Shown: positions 23,819 to 33,493, numbered from the stretch's first letter. The stretch is DNA of 33,624 nt from a bacterium (GCA_020444425.1 JAHLLB010000048.1:1-33624), one strand, 5' to 3'. Translations and numbers: made by a program. The notes: a model not told the origin generated them from the letters alone.

Positions 23819-24901
23819 CTATTCGGGATCTGACCACGCCGGATAGTCGGTGTACCCCTCGGGGCCGGGTGTGAAGTAGGTCGACGGGTCGGACGTGGCG
23901 AGCGGATGGTTGTGACGCAGCCGCTGCACCAGATCGGGATTCGAGATGAACGGTCGTCCAAACCCGATCGCCTGGGCCGGGGTTGAACACAACGCCTCCG
24001 CCGCTGTGTCGCCGTCATACCCACCGGTCAGGATCAACGGCGCGGTGACGAACTCATACAGCGGCGAAGGGTCCCAACCCGACGGGTCCGGCTGAATGTG
24101 AACCCACGCCAGCTTATCCTGCGGTAACGCCTGCAGCAGCACCGTGTACGTTTCCAGCGGATTGTCGTCTGGAATTGCGCTGGGATTCCCGCCCGGTGAA
24201 ATCCGAATGCCGATCCGTCCCACACCACCCGCCTCGATCATGGCGGAGACCGTTTCCATCACAAACCGGCAACGGTTCCGCGCTGAGCCGCCGTATTCAT
24301 CCGTACGCTGGTTCGTACCGGTTGACAGGAACTGGTGGCTGAGGTAACCGTTGGCACAGTGAAGCTCGACAGCGTCAAAGCCAGCCGACAGCGCGTTACT
24401 TGTCGCCTGCCGGTGCTGGCCGGTGAGGTCGTGGATGTCGTCAATCGTCGCTGCACGCGGGACCGGTTTCGGTTGACGGCCGACCGTGTCGGTCATGATG
24501 TGACCGGGTGCGGCAATCGCGGACGGTGCCACATGCCCCACCGGTTTGTACTGGTTCGCCCGATGGCCGACCCGGCCCACATGCATCAGCTGCACCGCGA
24601 TCTTGCCGCCAGCTTGATGTACAGCGCCGGTAATCTTCGCCCACGCCTGCACCTGTTCTGGGGTGTGAATGCCCGGTGTGCGCGGATAGCCCTGCCCCTG
24701 CCAGCTCGGTTGCGTACCCTCGGAGATGATCAATCCCGCAGACGCGCGCTGCACGTAATACTCCGTCGCCAACGGGGAGGGGACACCGTCCGGCGTCGCC
24801 CGGCAACGCATCATCGGGGCCATCACAACCCGGTTGGCCAGCTCGACCTTGCCCAGAGTTGTCGGTGTAAACAGGATTGACCGATCCGCACTCACCCGCA
24901 T
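23819..24901 (-). CDS. Old Yellow Enzyme-type alkene reductase (NADH:flavin oxidoreductase)
   Basis: A 360-aa FMN-dependent TIM-barrel enzyme that reduces activated C=C bonds in enones or nitro compounds using NAD(P)H; it is the usual length of the NemA/OYE group. His181, Asn184 and Tyr186 in HCANGYL match the substrate-binding His/Asn and proton-donor Tyr. DEYGGS and the phosphate-binding FGRPFISNPDLV are present. Two positions are odd: Met31 stands where OYEs have the flavin-tuning Thr (APLTR), and Met106 where many have Trp (QLWH). GAAGGGAG lies before ATG 24901. It begins 16 bp after the stop of the LVIVD protein gene on the same strand, so the two may be co-transcribed. Confidence 0.93.
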   Translation of the reverse strand: MRVSADRSILFTPTTLGKVELANRVVMAPMMRCRATPDGVPSPLATEYYVQRASAGLIISEGTQPSWQGQGYPRTPGIHTPEQVQAWAKITGAVHQAGGKIAVQLMHVGRVGHRANQYKPVGHVAPSAIAAPGHIMTDTVGRQPKPVPRAATIDDIHDLTGQHRQATSNALSAGFDAVELHCANGYLSHQFLSTGTNQRTDEYGGSARNRCRFVMETVSAMIEAGGVGRIGIRISPGGNPSAIPDDNPLETYTVLLQALPQDKLAWVHIQPDPSGWDPSPLYEFVTAPLILTGGYDGDTAAEALCSTPAQAIGFGRPFISNPDLVQRLRHNHPLATSDPSTYFTPGPEGYTDYPAWSDPE

Positions 24902-24917
24902 AACTCCCTTCAGTTGC

Positions 24918-27203
24918 TCACTTGATCAACGTGATTGTCCGCGAAGCCGTGTCCCATGATGGCGACTCGGCGCGCAGGAAATACGTCCCCGACGCCAATC
25001 CCGCACCATCCAGCAAGAGCTCAAGCTGACCCGGCCCGGCGGCACCATGGTACAACCTGCGCACCGGCTGACCGAGCACATTGTACAGGGTCACGGTCAC
25101 CTGGCTTCTCTGAGGCACTCCGACCTCGATCCGGCTACCGGCGTTGAACGGGTTCGGGTAGGATTGCAGCAACAGGCCTTGCTCATGCGGCAGTCCGGTA
25201 GACACGGTCCCCGTTCCGGACGTCGATGTGTTGTAGACATGTACCCCGTACCAATCTGAGATGAGCAGATGTTCGCCGTAACTACCCGCCGATTGACCGG
25301 CCCCATCGAGGGGGATCTGTTCCAGCGCGGTCAGATTCTCCGGATCGCTGATGTCCGCGAGGATGACGGCGGAGTCCATCGTCACCCACAACGAATCACC
25401 CGACACCTCCAGGTCGACCGCTGTCCCGGGCAGGTTAAACGAAGCCATGCTGATCGGCACAATCGGTTGTGTCACATCGATTACGTGCAACCGGCCCTGT
25501 TCATCGCAGGCATACAGGACCGTACCCGCCAGCACGACATCGAGTAGCTGTGCCGGAGTTTCCAGCGTCGCGACATGAGTTGGTGTCATTGGAACTTCCA
25601 CCGACACCACCCACATCCCATCCTCGCAGGCGAGGAAGGCGTAATTGCCACGTACCGCCACGGCTTCGGTAAACGCCTCTGTCAGCAGCGACGATAACAG
25701 AATCGGCGCGGAAGGGTTGGATACGTCGTACAGTTCAATCCAGCCCGGCGGCATCGGATTGATGCCCCACGCGCTGACCACGACCAGGTTGCCATCCTTG
25801 GCCAGGCCCGTATAATGGTTGTTGTAAGTGTAGACTTCCGAGACCAGCTGCGGATCGTCCGGCACGCTCACGTCCACCACCGCCAACGGCAGTCCCGCAC
25901 CGTTGACGTAGACATAGTCGCCGCTGACCAGCAATTGACGACCCGCGAAATTGAGCTCGGAGAAGGTCACATTTCCCAGCAGCTGCGGATCGGCTGGATC
26001 ACTAAGGTCGATCGTGTACAGTCCGTCGCCTTCGCCGCCAGCATACGCCACATCCCCGGACGCCACGACATGGTTCACGTAGTCCGGTGTGTCGTACTCG
26101 CCAGCGACTTGCGGATCACTGAGGTCCGAAACGTCCAGCACCCACAGGTTGTTGAACGTGTACCAGTCCTGTCGGTCGGGCATCAGGGTGAACGCCAGCC
26201 CGTCTCCGGCGGCGACACGGGTTTGCCACGTGCCGGTGGCCGGTGGATACGGCACCCCTTCGCCGGTCTGGCTCAATTGTGCCGGGGAGGAGGGGTCGGA
26301 GATGTCGTAAATGACCAGCCCGGTCTGTCCTGCCGTGTAATACAGCGCGTCTCCATCCACCGTCAGGCACACATTCGGCGGGCCGTCCGCGCCGAACACA
26401 TTTCGCTGCGCCACCAATTCGATCGCTTGAGGATCGGACACGTCAACCACGGCGATCCCACCGGAATTGATCATCGTCGAGTGCTTCCCGGCAAAGACGG
26501 TCGTTCCCACAGATGTCACCTCGTGAAAGGCCGTCTGGTCGATCTGCAGTGCGTCCAGCTCACTGATCGACAACGGATCGGATGCGTCGTACAGCCGCAG
26601 ACGGGAGCCGTCCGCGATGGCGATGACGCTATTGTCCGTCACCGTTCCGGCATAGCAGCCGGACGTGGAGATTGGCGTCTGCGAGATCAGTACCGGGTCC
26701 CACGGATCGGTCACATCGAGAATGGTCAAGTCCAGCAACGGAGCGAAGACATACAGCAGATCGCCGCTGAACACAAGGTCGTTGATCTGCTCCTCTGTTT
26801 CGAAGGTGCTCAGACGGTTCAATGTATCTGGCTGGCTGAGGTCGTAGAGCACCAAACCCGTTCCATGTACCGCAGCGGCCAGCAATTCTCCGTCGTCATG
26901 CAGCGCCAACCGGTACACCTTGTCGCCGGGGAAGCTGTCCGACCCGACCAGCTGCGGGTCGGATGGGTCGGAGACGTCCAGCACCTTCAGGTTGCCCGAA
27001 TGGGACTGCTGCCCGTCCGCGAGGTACAGGTAGCCGTTCGCGTATACGACATCCTGAAAGTCGCCCGGGAACAGGATGGACCCGAGATAGTCGGTCTCGG
27101 CAACATCGGGCGGAGCGATAAGACCACGACTCGATGCGGGGAAGGGTGAGAGGACAAGCAGAAAACACAGACTCACCAGGAGTTCGATACGGATGCGCTT
27201 CAT
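24918..27203 (-). CDS. Secreted LVIVD beta-propeller protein with T9SS sorting domain
   Basis: A 761-aa exported protein. ATG 27203 is chosen because GGAGG precedes it and a signal peptide (KRIRIELLVSLCFLLVL) follows. About residues 40-660 form many copies of a roughly 45-residue repeat with a 'LxVxDVSDPxxPxLV' turn (VLDVSDPSDPQLVG, ILDVTDPWDPVLIS, VVDVSVPDDPQLVS), as in LVIVD-type surface propellers. The end is a sorting domain with YPNPFN and 'LASGTYFLRAE', ending RTITLIK. It lacks the 110-residue module found in other secreted proteins here. No active site is visible. Confidence 0.87.
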   Translation of the reverse strand: MKRIRIELLVSLCFLLVLSPFPASSRGLIAPPDVAETDYLGSILFPGDFQDVVYANGYLYLADGQQSHSGNLKVLDVSDPSDPQLVGSDSFPGDKVYRLALHDDGELLAAAVHGTGLVLYDLSQPDTLNRLSTFETEEQINDLVFSGDLLYVFAPLLDLTILDVTDPWDPVLISQTPISTSGCYAGTVTDNSVIAIADGSRLRLYDASDPLSISELDALQIDQTAFHEVTSVGTTVFAGKHSTMINSGGIAVVDVSDPQAIELVAQRNVFGADGPPNVCLTVDGDALYYTAGQTGLVIYDISDPSSPAQLSQTGEGVPYPPATGTWQTRVAAGDGLAFTLMPDRQDWYTFNNLWVLDVSDLSDPQVAGEYDTPDYVNHVVASGDVAYAGGEGDGLYTIDLSDPADPQLLGNVTFSELNFAGRQLLVSGDYVYVNGAGLPLAVVDVSVPDDPQLVSEVYTYNNHYTGLAKDGNLVVVSAWGINPMPPGWIELYDVSNPSAPILLSSLLTEAFTEAVAVRGNYAFLACEDGMWVVSVEVPMTPTHVATLETPAQLLDVVLAGTVLYACDEQGRLHVIDVTQPIVPISMASFNLPGTAVDLEVSGDSLWVTMDSAVILADISDPENLTALEQIPLDGAGQSAGSYGEHLLISDWYGVHVYNTSTSGTGTVSTGLPHEQGLLLQSYPNPFNAGSRIEVGVPQRSQVTVTLYNVLGQPVRRLYHGAAGPGQLELLLDGAGLASGTYFLRAESPSWDTASRTITLIK

Positions 27204-27241
27204 CGTGCCTCCATGAATCAATCCAGCCTGCTTGAGTATAT

Positions 27242-27279
27242 GAAAAAGTCTGCCACGGATCATCTCTTACGTGGCAGAC
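27242..27279 (-). terminator. Rho-independent terminator of the large FG-GAP gene
   Basis: gtctgccacg (27248-27257) pairs perfectly with cgtggcagac (27270-27279). On the minus strand TTTTTC follows. It lies about 60 bp after the stop codon at 27341 and separates this gene from the LVIVD protein gene. Confidence 0.88.
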
Positions 27280-27340
27280 ATGTAGTCAACACTGGTTACA
27301 CTGTCGCGGGGTTCTCGAGTCACCTCGCATTGGTCAGGCG

Positions 27341-29848
27341 CTACTTGATCAGCACCACTTTCCGGCTGGCGTCAAGCTGGCCGGGAACCGTCGCGCGAAT
27401 AAAGTACACCCCGCTCGCTAATGATTTCCCCTGCACCGTGAACTGATGCACACCTGCGCTGACCTGACCGTCCGCGAGGCGCATGACTTCCCGCCCGAGC
27501 ACGTCAAACACCGCCACCCACAACTCGCCCGGCTCCGGCAACGTCACCGACACACGCGCAGACGCGTTAAACGGGTTCGGATACACCGGCGCAAGCGTGT
27601 ACGCCTGAATGATTTCAGCCGTGGAGCCGACATCAAGGAACTCTCCACCAGTGTTTTCCCACCATGAGGTGCCACGTCCGTGTGCGCCGAGGATGTCGAT
27701 GTTGCCATCATCATTGATGTCGATGTACCGCCAGTCTTCCATCCCCCAGGTATTCAACAATGTAGTGGGGGCGAACTCGGTGCCGAGACCGTTCATATTC
27801 TCACCGAGCACCGTAGAATTCCCGTAGTGCAGGATGAAGTCGAGGTCGTCGTCCCCGTCCCAGTCGATCAGGTCGATGCCGAAGGGGTCAGGGACATTGT
27901 CATGCACGGTGTGCGCGTCCCAGGATGTGCCCAGGCCGTCGAGATTTTCCCACCAGCGGATTTCACGCCCGCTGTGGGCGATGCTGATGACGTCGTTGTC
28001 GCCGTCGCCGTCAATGTCACCGCAGTCAACATCCCACGGCTGGTAGAAATCGCCCTCGATCCGATGCGCCTGCCATTGCGTCGCGGAACCGTTCAGGTTC
28101 TCAAACCAGCTGACGATAAGCGGCCGGGTGCCGCAGAGGACAATGTCCAGGTCGCCGTCGCCGTCAAGGTCGGAGAAGTCGGCTGCATGGACAGTCGGAC
28201 TATAGGGTAGCGTTGTTGCCTGGAACTGGTTCCAGTTCTGGCCGGTACCGAAGGTATTGAGCCACATCATCACCTCGATGCCATACTGGGCGTAAATGTC
28301 CGGATGGCCGTCAAGATCGATGTCTTCTACCAGCAGTTCAGAGAAGGAGTTGTACGGCAGGTCCGAGGCTAGCTCGTGTTCAACCCACTGTGTGCCCCCC
28401 TGCTGGTTCTCCCACCAGACAATACGGCTGTCGTAGCGGGAAAAGGCCGCGAGATCCGGATCATCATCTCCGTCAAAGTCGCCAGCGCGAACATCGTACG
28501 CACGCCCGAACTCGTTCGCGATCTGACGCGCCACCAGTACGCTGCCGTCGTTGTACAAATCCTCCCACCAGACAATCTGGTATTCGCCGCCGGACCCGCA
28601 GATATCGAGGTCGCCGTCACCATCAAAGTCCGCCGCTTCGACCACTTCCGGATTGTAGTTCTCACCAGCGATGAAGATGTTGTACCACAGGTCCGGGTTG
28701 CCGGTGTCCTTCCACCAGCTGAACGGGGCGGACGCATCCTCCGACGCTTCCGCGATGTCCAGGTCGCCGTCCCCATCGATGTCGCCGAGATCGAATCCAA
28801 ACGAGAAAGTGCGATCGCTGAGATTGCTCCACGTCCAGGCGGTGCCGGTGCCATCGTTCAACACCAGGTACAATCCCGGATCCACGTTGTAGCTGCCACC
28901 CAGACCCGAGAAGAAGAAGTCGAGATCGCCGTCATTATCGTAGTCCAGCACACGGTATTCCGAGGGCAACGGGAACAAAGAAATTGGGTCAAATGTCGGG
29001 AAAGATCCCGTGCCATCATTGAACCAGACCACAATTGAGCCCTGGTCGTCATACCAGTCGCCCTGCATCGTGAGTACGTCTTGGTTGCCGTCGCCGTTGA
29101 CGTCCATCGAAAGAATCGACATGCCGTCGATATCACCCAGCCGGTTGATTTCCTCCTCCTGCCAACTGGTGCCGGAGCCATTCAGGTTCCTATACCAAAA
29201 GAAGCCGGAATCTTGTGAGTCCCGGTTCGACGCCAGCACATCCATGTCGCCATCACCGTCCATGTCACTGACATCAGCATCGGTGACGCGATTGTAGTCG
29301 ATGTCAATCACATGTTGCACAAAATCCTGCGACTGATTCATCCGGTTTTCCAGCCACGACAGGCTTTCATTCGAGTAGTCGTTGCCCTGCAACAGGAAGA
29401 TGTCGCGGTCGCCGTCGCCGTCCATATCGGCGAGGATGGCTTCCGTTTTCTCCAGTGCGGTGGCGTCGATCAAATGCTCCGTCCATTGCTGGCCGGATCC
29501 ATCGTTCTCGTACCAGAACACGCCTTCCGAATTCGACAGCACAATCAGGTCGTCATCCCCGTCACCGTCCAGGTCCATCGTCTGCAGATCCATCGGTGAA
29601 ATCAGCTGTTCAACGATGGTGTGCTGCACCCACGCCGAGCCGTCACCCGCGTAATTCTCAAACCACAACACGGCATGCGTTGGATACCCCACAATGCCCG
29701 CGGCATCCAGATCTCCGTCTCCGTCAAAATCGGCCAACCGGACGGCGTGATTCTCCTCCATCCAGGTGTTGAGTTGATATTCGGTGAGTGGTTGCGCGAA
29801 CAAGACAACAGGTAGCAACACGGCGAGAACAATCAGGCGGATACTCAT
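27341..29848 (-). CDS. Large secreted FG-GAP/VCBS protein with T9SS sorting domain
   Basis: An 835-aa exported protein. Two ATGs are adjacent (29851 and 29848); I chose the second because GGGGGAGGA touches the first. A short signal peptide (SIRLIVLAVLLPVVLFAQ) precedes repeats with calcium-binding loops such as DFDGDGDLD, DMDGDGDRD and DIDGDGDND, fifteen or more by eye. Between them lie 'WWENxxGxGTxW' strands. This predicts one long or two stacked FG-GAP/VCBS propellers. The C-terminus is a sorting domain (YPNPFN, LASGVYFIRA, ending KVVLIK) without the 110-residue module. It resembles the FG-GAP protein at 4886-6715 but has more repeats. Confidence 0.88.
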   Translation of the reverse strand: MSIRLIVLAVLLPVVLFAQPLTEYQLNTWMEENHAVRLADFDGDGDLDAAGIVGYPTHAVLWFENYAGDGSAWVQHTIVEQLISPMDLQTMDLDGDGDDDLIVLSNSEGVFWYENDGSGQQWTEHLIDATALEKTEAILADMDGDGDRDIFLLQGNDYSNESLSWLENRMNQSQDFVQHVIDIDYNRVTDADVSDMDGDGDMDVLASNRDSQDSGFFWYRNLNGSGTSWQEEEINRLGDIDGMSILSMDVNGDGNQDVLTMQGDWYDDQGSIVVWFNDGTGSFPTFDPISLFPLPSEYRVLDYDNDGDLDFFFSGLGGSYNVDPGLYLVLNDGTGTAWTWSNLSDRTFSFGFDLGDIDGDGDLDIAEASEDASAPFSWWKDTGNPDLWYNIFIAGENYNPEVVEAADFDGDGDLDICGSGGEYQIVWWEDLYNDGSVLVARQIANEFGRAYDVRAGDFDGDDDPDLAAFSRYDSRIVWWENQQGGTQWVEHELASDLPYNSFSELLVEDIDLDGHPDIYAQYGIEVMMWLNTFGTGQNWNQFQATTLPYSPTVHAADFSDLDGDGDLDIVLCGTRPLIVSWFENLNGSATQWQAHRIEGDFYQPWDVDCGDIDGDGDNDVISIAHSGREIRWWENLDGLGTSWDAHTVHDNVPDPFGIDLIDWDGDDDLDFILHYGNSTVLGENMNGLGTEFAPTTLLNTWGMEDWRYIDINDDGNIDILGAHGRGTSWWENTGGEFLDVGSTAEIIQAYTLAPVYPNPFNASARVSVTLPEPGELWVAVFDVLGREVMRLADGQVSAGVHQFTVQGKSLASGVYFIRATVPGQLDASRKVVLIK

Positions 29849-29996
29849 CATTCCTCCCCCTATTCAAGAAATGAAATTGGCGCGCGGCAGGCCCCCCGCC
29901 ACGCTCGCAGGAAACCGTAAGGTCTTGAAACTAATCAATCAATCCAGAAAACGAAAGCGATATGCTCAAAAAAAATAATAATCATCCTATCCAGTA

Positions 29997-31211
29997 CTAC
30001 CCCGGGAGCTCCATCCGGATCGTCGTGCCTTCGCCGGGTCGGGATTGCAGCACGAACAGCTTGCCACGGTGAATCTCTTCGACAATCCGCCGGCCAAGGC
30101 TCAGGCCCAACCCCCAACCGCGCTTCTTCGTCGTGTAGCCTGGACGGAAAATCGCGTCCATGTCCTTCTTTGCGATGCCGACACCCTCGTCCATCACATC
30201 GACATACACGCCGTTCTCGTTGCGGCCGCTGACAATCGTGATCCGGCCCTCGCCCTTCATCGCCTGGGACGCATTCCGCATCAGGTTTTCCAGCACCCAG
30301 CCGATCAGCTCCTCCTGCATCGCGACTTCGCCGCTGCCCCGGTCTTCGTACGTGATCCCGACACGTGACCCGACCCGCGTCTGCATGTAATCCACCGCGC
30401 CCTTGACCACCTCGCTCAACTGGTGCGGCTTCAAGGTTTCCACCGCGCCGATCTTCGAGAACCGGACCGCGATCTTTTCCAGCCGACGCACATCCTGCCG
30501 CATCGCATCAACGATTTCCGGCCGTCCCGACGTGCCCAGCACCTCGAGCCAACCCATCAACGAACTGATCGGCGTGCCCAGCTGATGCGCGGTCTCACGG
30601 GCCATTCCGACCCACACCGACCGTTCCTCCGCCTTGCGGATCGTGCGGAAGCCGATGTACCCGAGGAAGATGTACAACGCCACCGCCAGCGCCGTCGCGA
30701 TGGACACAAACCGCAACGTTCGCACCAGGGACGGGTCGCCGTAATGGAAATAATCCACCTGTCCGGGAAAAACTTCCACCGCCAACGGTTCGTTGCCCTG
30801 CCGGCGCACATCACGGATGAACTTGAGCAGTTTTTCCTGCGCCTCGGCGGAGGTGTCACCCGGAGCGACGGACAAATTGCGCCATGATTTCGGCGTGCCA
30901 TCGGCGTCCGTTACCACGATCGGAAACTCAATCGCCTGCACCGCTTCATATGCCAGCTCGGCGTTGTCGTTGAGCAGCAGCAGACGGTAACTGTCCACCG
31001 TGCGCTGCAAGTTGGTCAACGCGCTCTCACGCACCTGCCGCACGAGCAGACTGGTCCCGATGAACAGCCCGGCGGTCATGACCACCGCGCCCACGAAGAG
31101 AAAACCCTTGAACATGCCCGCGCGCCGCAAACGGCCAGTCACCGCCGTCGAGCCAGCCAGCTCCTTTGACGCCGGCTTGCGCGGTTCCGAGGAAGAGGAA
31201 GGTGTCGCCAT
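29997..31211 (-). CDS. Membrane sensor histidine kinase, orphan
   Basis: A two-component sensor kinase, about 404 aa from ATG 31211. Two membrane helices (about residues 33-57 and 165-188) enclose a periplasmic sensing region of roughly 100 residues. The phospho-acceptor His is about residue 209 in ETAHQLGTPISSL. The ATP-binding domain shows the N box ENLMRNASQAM, the G1 box DEGVGIA, an F box near FRPGYTTKKRG, and the G2 box GWGLGLSLG. No HAMP domain is obvious and no response regulator lies nearby, so its target is unknown. The start is uncertain: the frame is open to 31367, several ATGs occur, and none has a clear ribosome-binding site. Confidence 0.9.
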   Translation of the reverse strand: MATPSSSSEPRKPASKELAGSTAVTGRLRRAGMFKGFLFVGAVVMTAGLFIGTSLLVRQVRESALTNLQRTVDSYRLLLLNDNAELAYEAVQAIEFPIVVTDADGTPKSWRNLSVAPGDTSAEAQEKLLKFIRDVRRQGNEPLAVEVFPGQVDYFHYGDPSLVRTLRFVSIATALAVALYIFLGYIGFRTIRKAEERSVWVGMARETAHQLGTPISSLMGWLEVLGTSGRPEIVDAMRQDVRRLEKIAVRFSKIGAVETLKPHQLSEVVKGAVDYMQTRVGSRVGITYEDRGSGEVAMQEELIGWVLENLMRNASQAMKGEGRITIVSGRNENGVYVDVMDEGVGIAKKDMDAIFRPGYTTKKRGWGLGLSLGRRIVEEIHRGKLFVLQSRPGEGTTIRMELPG

Positions 31212-31471
31212 GGCTGGAAGGTACGACATCCGCATCCACAGCGCGACCGCTTCACGGTGGTTCGGAAAGGTTGAATAACCATGCATGGAGAAATTGTACC
31301 GCCGTTCTACCCGCTCCATGCAAACTGAAAAATTCCAGACGCATACAATACGTGACGTTTCTCTCACAAGTTCTCAAACTCGTGTCCCTGATCACACTTT
31401 ATAAGTTAGGTAAGCCTATCTTTGCCGCACATGGATTGATAATCACGTGAAAGATGGTGAGGGAGAGCAGG

Positions 31472-33319
31472 ATGAAGAAGCTTGGATTGGTCGTGATGAT
31501 ACTGGCGGTGCTGGTGAGTTCCGTGCTGGCGCAGCCGGTGATGAAGTGGGACAAGCAGATTGACAGCCCGCAGTGGGGTTCGGTGTATCTGCACGGGTTG
31601 ACGGCAACCTCGGATGGTGGATTCATTGCGGTCGGACGCACGGGCACGCTTGGGTACATCATCAAAACCGATGCAGTTGGCAATCTCGAATGGGAACATC
31701 GGGTCGGTCAGGATGGAGTTGACAATTGCTGGTTTAATGACGTGATCGAAACAGTTCCTGGTGTGTTTTATGCTGCTGGCTATGTTCATCCCGTGGGTAA
31801 CTGGGATTCCGAAATCCAGCTGGTCAAAATCGAGTCTGGCACAATCACGGCAACCCAGCGGTACAGCAACTACATCGACCAGGCTGCATTCTGTCTGATC
31901 GAGGATGATGCCGGTGATCTCTGGGTGGGAGGCAATGCAACCCTCGCAGGCAATGACAGTATCGCGCACCTGCTGCGTGTGGACAGCGGAGACCTGCAAC
32001 AGCTGCAACAGTTCGGGTTTCCGTCGGCGGAACGGATCGATGACATTATCATCCAGGATGGCTTGTTCATCGTCGTCGGACATGTACGTGAACTTGATCC
32101 GGCATACATCCAGGGCTGGGTCGCAAAGATCAATGTTGGCGGGTTCATCATGTGGCAAACGTCCGTCGGCACCGTAAACCAGATCGACGATCTGCGCGGC
32201 CTCGCGCTGAGCGAGGATGGTTCTGCGGTACAGTGCGTGGGCTACAGCAACTCTGGTGAAACGGATGCATTGGTTGCCCGCGTTGCAACCGACGGCAGCG
32301 GTGTCGTCTGGAGTCAGCAGTTGGATTTCGAATCCTACTATGACGTTTTATGGGATATCGAGTTGACCGATGACGGCAGTGATGAATACCTCGCTCTCGG
32401 GCAGGGTCTGCACCAGCCCACCGACGAAGTCGGGCACCGGGTGCTGCGCATGGACGCATCCGGCCAGACCATCTGGTCGCTCAGCATGGGCAGCGACGAA
32501 GCCGAATCGAACTTCACCATGACCGTACTCAACGGTGAAGAGCTCGCGTTCTGTGGGTATGATTCGGACTATGAAGGGTACATCAAACGCATAGGCTACA
32601 TTGACGGCTTCGACGTCACCCTCACACCGAACAACTCGCCAGTGGTGATCGGGCCGAACGGTGGCTACATCAACATGCACGGCTCGATCAGCAATCTCGG
32701 CAGCGACTATCTGGCGATGGATGTCTGGGTCGTCGTCGAAAACCTGGTCGTCCAGTCGGTGACCACGCAGACCTTCTCTGACGTCCCGTTCAACGGCGGC
32801 CAGACCCGGCAGGCGAACCTCTCCCAGGGTATTCCGCCGTGGGCACCGAGCGGTGACTACCTGATGCACCTCAAGATCGGTCATCTGCCGAATGAAGTGC
32901 TCGGCGAAGCGTCGTTCCCGTTCACAAAGACCGGACCGTTGCCGAATGGTGGGATGGGCGCGTTCGCCAACCCGGACGCGTGGCCGGTGACGGGCTCATT
33001 CGAGGACGCCGCGGCTGCCTCCGCTGCCGATGCGGATGAGAAGATTGCGCAGCCGTCCGAGTTCATGCTCGGCGCAGCGTATCCGAACCCGTTCAACCCG
33101 GCCACCAACTTCTCGGTGCAGCTTCCGGAATCCGCAAACCTGCAGGTGACTGTGCACGACATCACCGCCCGTCTCGTGACGACACTGGCGAACGGTTCGG
33201 TCAGCGCCGGGGCGCACACGTTCACCTTTGATGGATCGGGATTGGCGTCAGGCGTGTACTTCGTTCGGGCGGCAAGCGGCACCCAGTCGGCGACACAAAA
33301 GTTGCTGTTGATAAAATAA
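31472..33319 (+). CDS. Secreted beta-propeller-like protein with T9SS sorting domain
   Basis: A 615-aa exported protein. ATG 31472 is chosen because GGAGAGCAGG precedes it and a signal peptide (KKLGLVVMILAVLVSSVLA) follows; ATG 31454 is in frame but lacks both. Residues about 30-380 hold repeats of the type 'TSDGGFIAVGxT..YIIKTDAxGNLEWE', which predict a propeller built from a repeat common in FCB and archaeal surface proteins. Next is the 110-residue module (VTLTPNNSPVVIG to FPFTKTG) and a sorting domain (YPNPFN, LASGVYFVRAA, ending KLLLIK). It is the only plus-strand member of the set here. A heptamer array follows the stop. Confidence 0.85.
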   Translation: MKKLGLVVMILAVLVSSVLAQPVMKWDKQIDSPQWGSVYLHGLTATSDGGFIAVGRTGTLGYIIKTDAVGNLEWEHRVGQDGVDNCWFNDVIETVPGVFYAAGYVHPVGNWDSEIQLVKIESGTITATQRYSNYIDQAAFCLIEDDAGDLWVGGNATLAGNDSIAHLLRVDSGDLQQLQQFGFPSAERIDDIIIQDGLFIVVGHVRELDPAYIQGWVAKINVGGFIMWQTSVGTVNQIDDLRGLALSEDGSAVQCVGYSNSGETDALVARVATDGSGVVWSQQLDFESYYDVLWDIELTDDGSDEYLALGQGLHQPTDEVGHRVLRMDASGQTIWSLSMGSDEAESNFTMTVLNGEELAFCGYDSDYEGYIKRIGYIDGFDVTLTPNNSPVVIGPNGGYINMHGSISNLGSDYLAMDVWVVVENLVVQSVTTQTFSDVPFNGGQTRQANLSQGIPPWAPSGDYLMHLKIGHLPNEVLGEASFPFTKTGPLPNGGMGAFANPDAWPVTGSFEDAAAASAADADEKIAQPSEFMLGAAYPNPFNPATNFSVQLPESANLQVTVHDITARLVTTLANGSVSAGAHTFTFDGSGLASGVYFVRAASGTQSATQKLLLIK

Positions 33320-33323
33320 TGGC

Positions 33324-33351
33324 AGTCCTGAGTCCTGAGTCTTGAGTCCTG
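33324..33351 (+). repeat. Heptamer array (agtcctg)x4 just after a stop codon
   Basis: Four units, three perfect and one agtcttg, start 4 bp after the TAA at 33319. It has the same 7-bp period and place as the arrays after three minus-strand sorting-domain genes, but a different unit sequence. Confidence 0.8.
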
Positions 33352-33437
33352 AGTAAAACACAAAGACTCAGACCAGGAGCATCAGGACAGATCAAACGTA
33401 TTCGGGTAGTTCAAACTTCTTCGTGCAGACCAAACAC

Positions 33438-33470
33438 ATCAGGGACACTTACTCCGTAAGTGTCCCTGAT
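33438..33470 (+). terminator. 15-bp perfect hairpin with GGGACAC core, probable terminator
   Basis: atcagggacacttac (33438-33452) pairs perfectly with gtaagtgtccctgat (33456-33470) around tcc. On the plus strand ttgcgttgtt follows, a weak T-rich tract, 119 bp beyond the stop codon at 33319. It may end this gene or be a REP-like palindrome, since it shares its core with several intergenic hairpins. Confidence 0.5.
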
Positions 33471-33493
33471 TTGCGTTGTTCCGAGAGCAACAC

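Noticed and set aside
25815..27149. A 444-codon plus-strand frame opposite the LVIVD protein gene
   Set aside because: It is the antisense of periodic propeller repeats; the translation is a repetitive Val/Arg/His pattern with no start signal.
31417..31424. TATCTTTG as a Bacteroidota-type -7 box (TAnnTTTG) upstream of the propeller gene
   Set aside because: No TTTG/TTG at the required distance upstream. A second TATCTTTG upstream of the two-LTD gene also lacks proper spacing.
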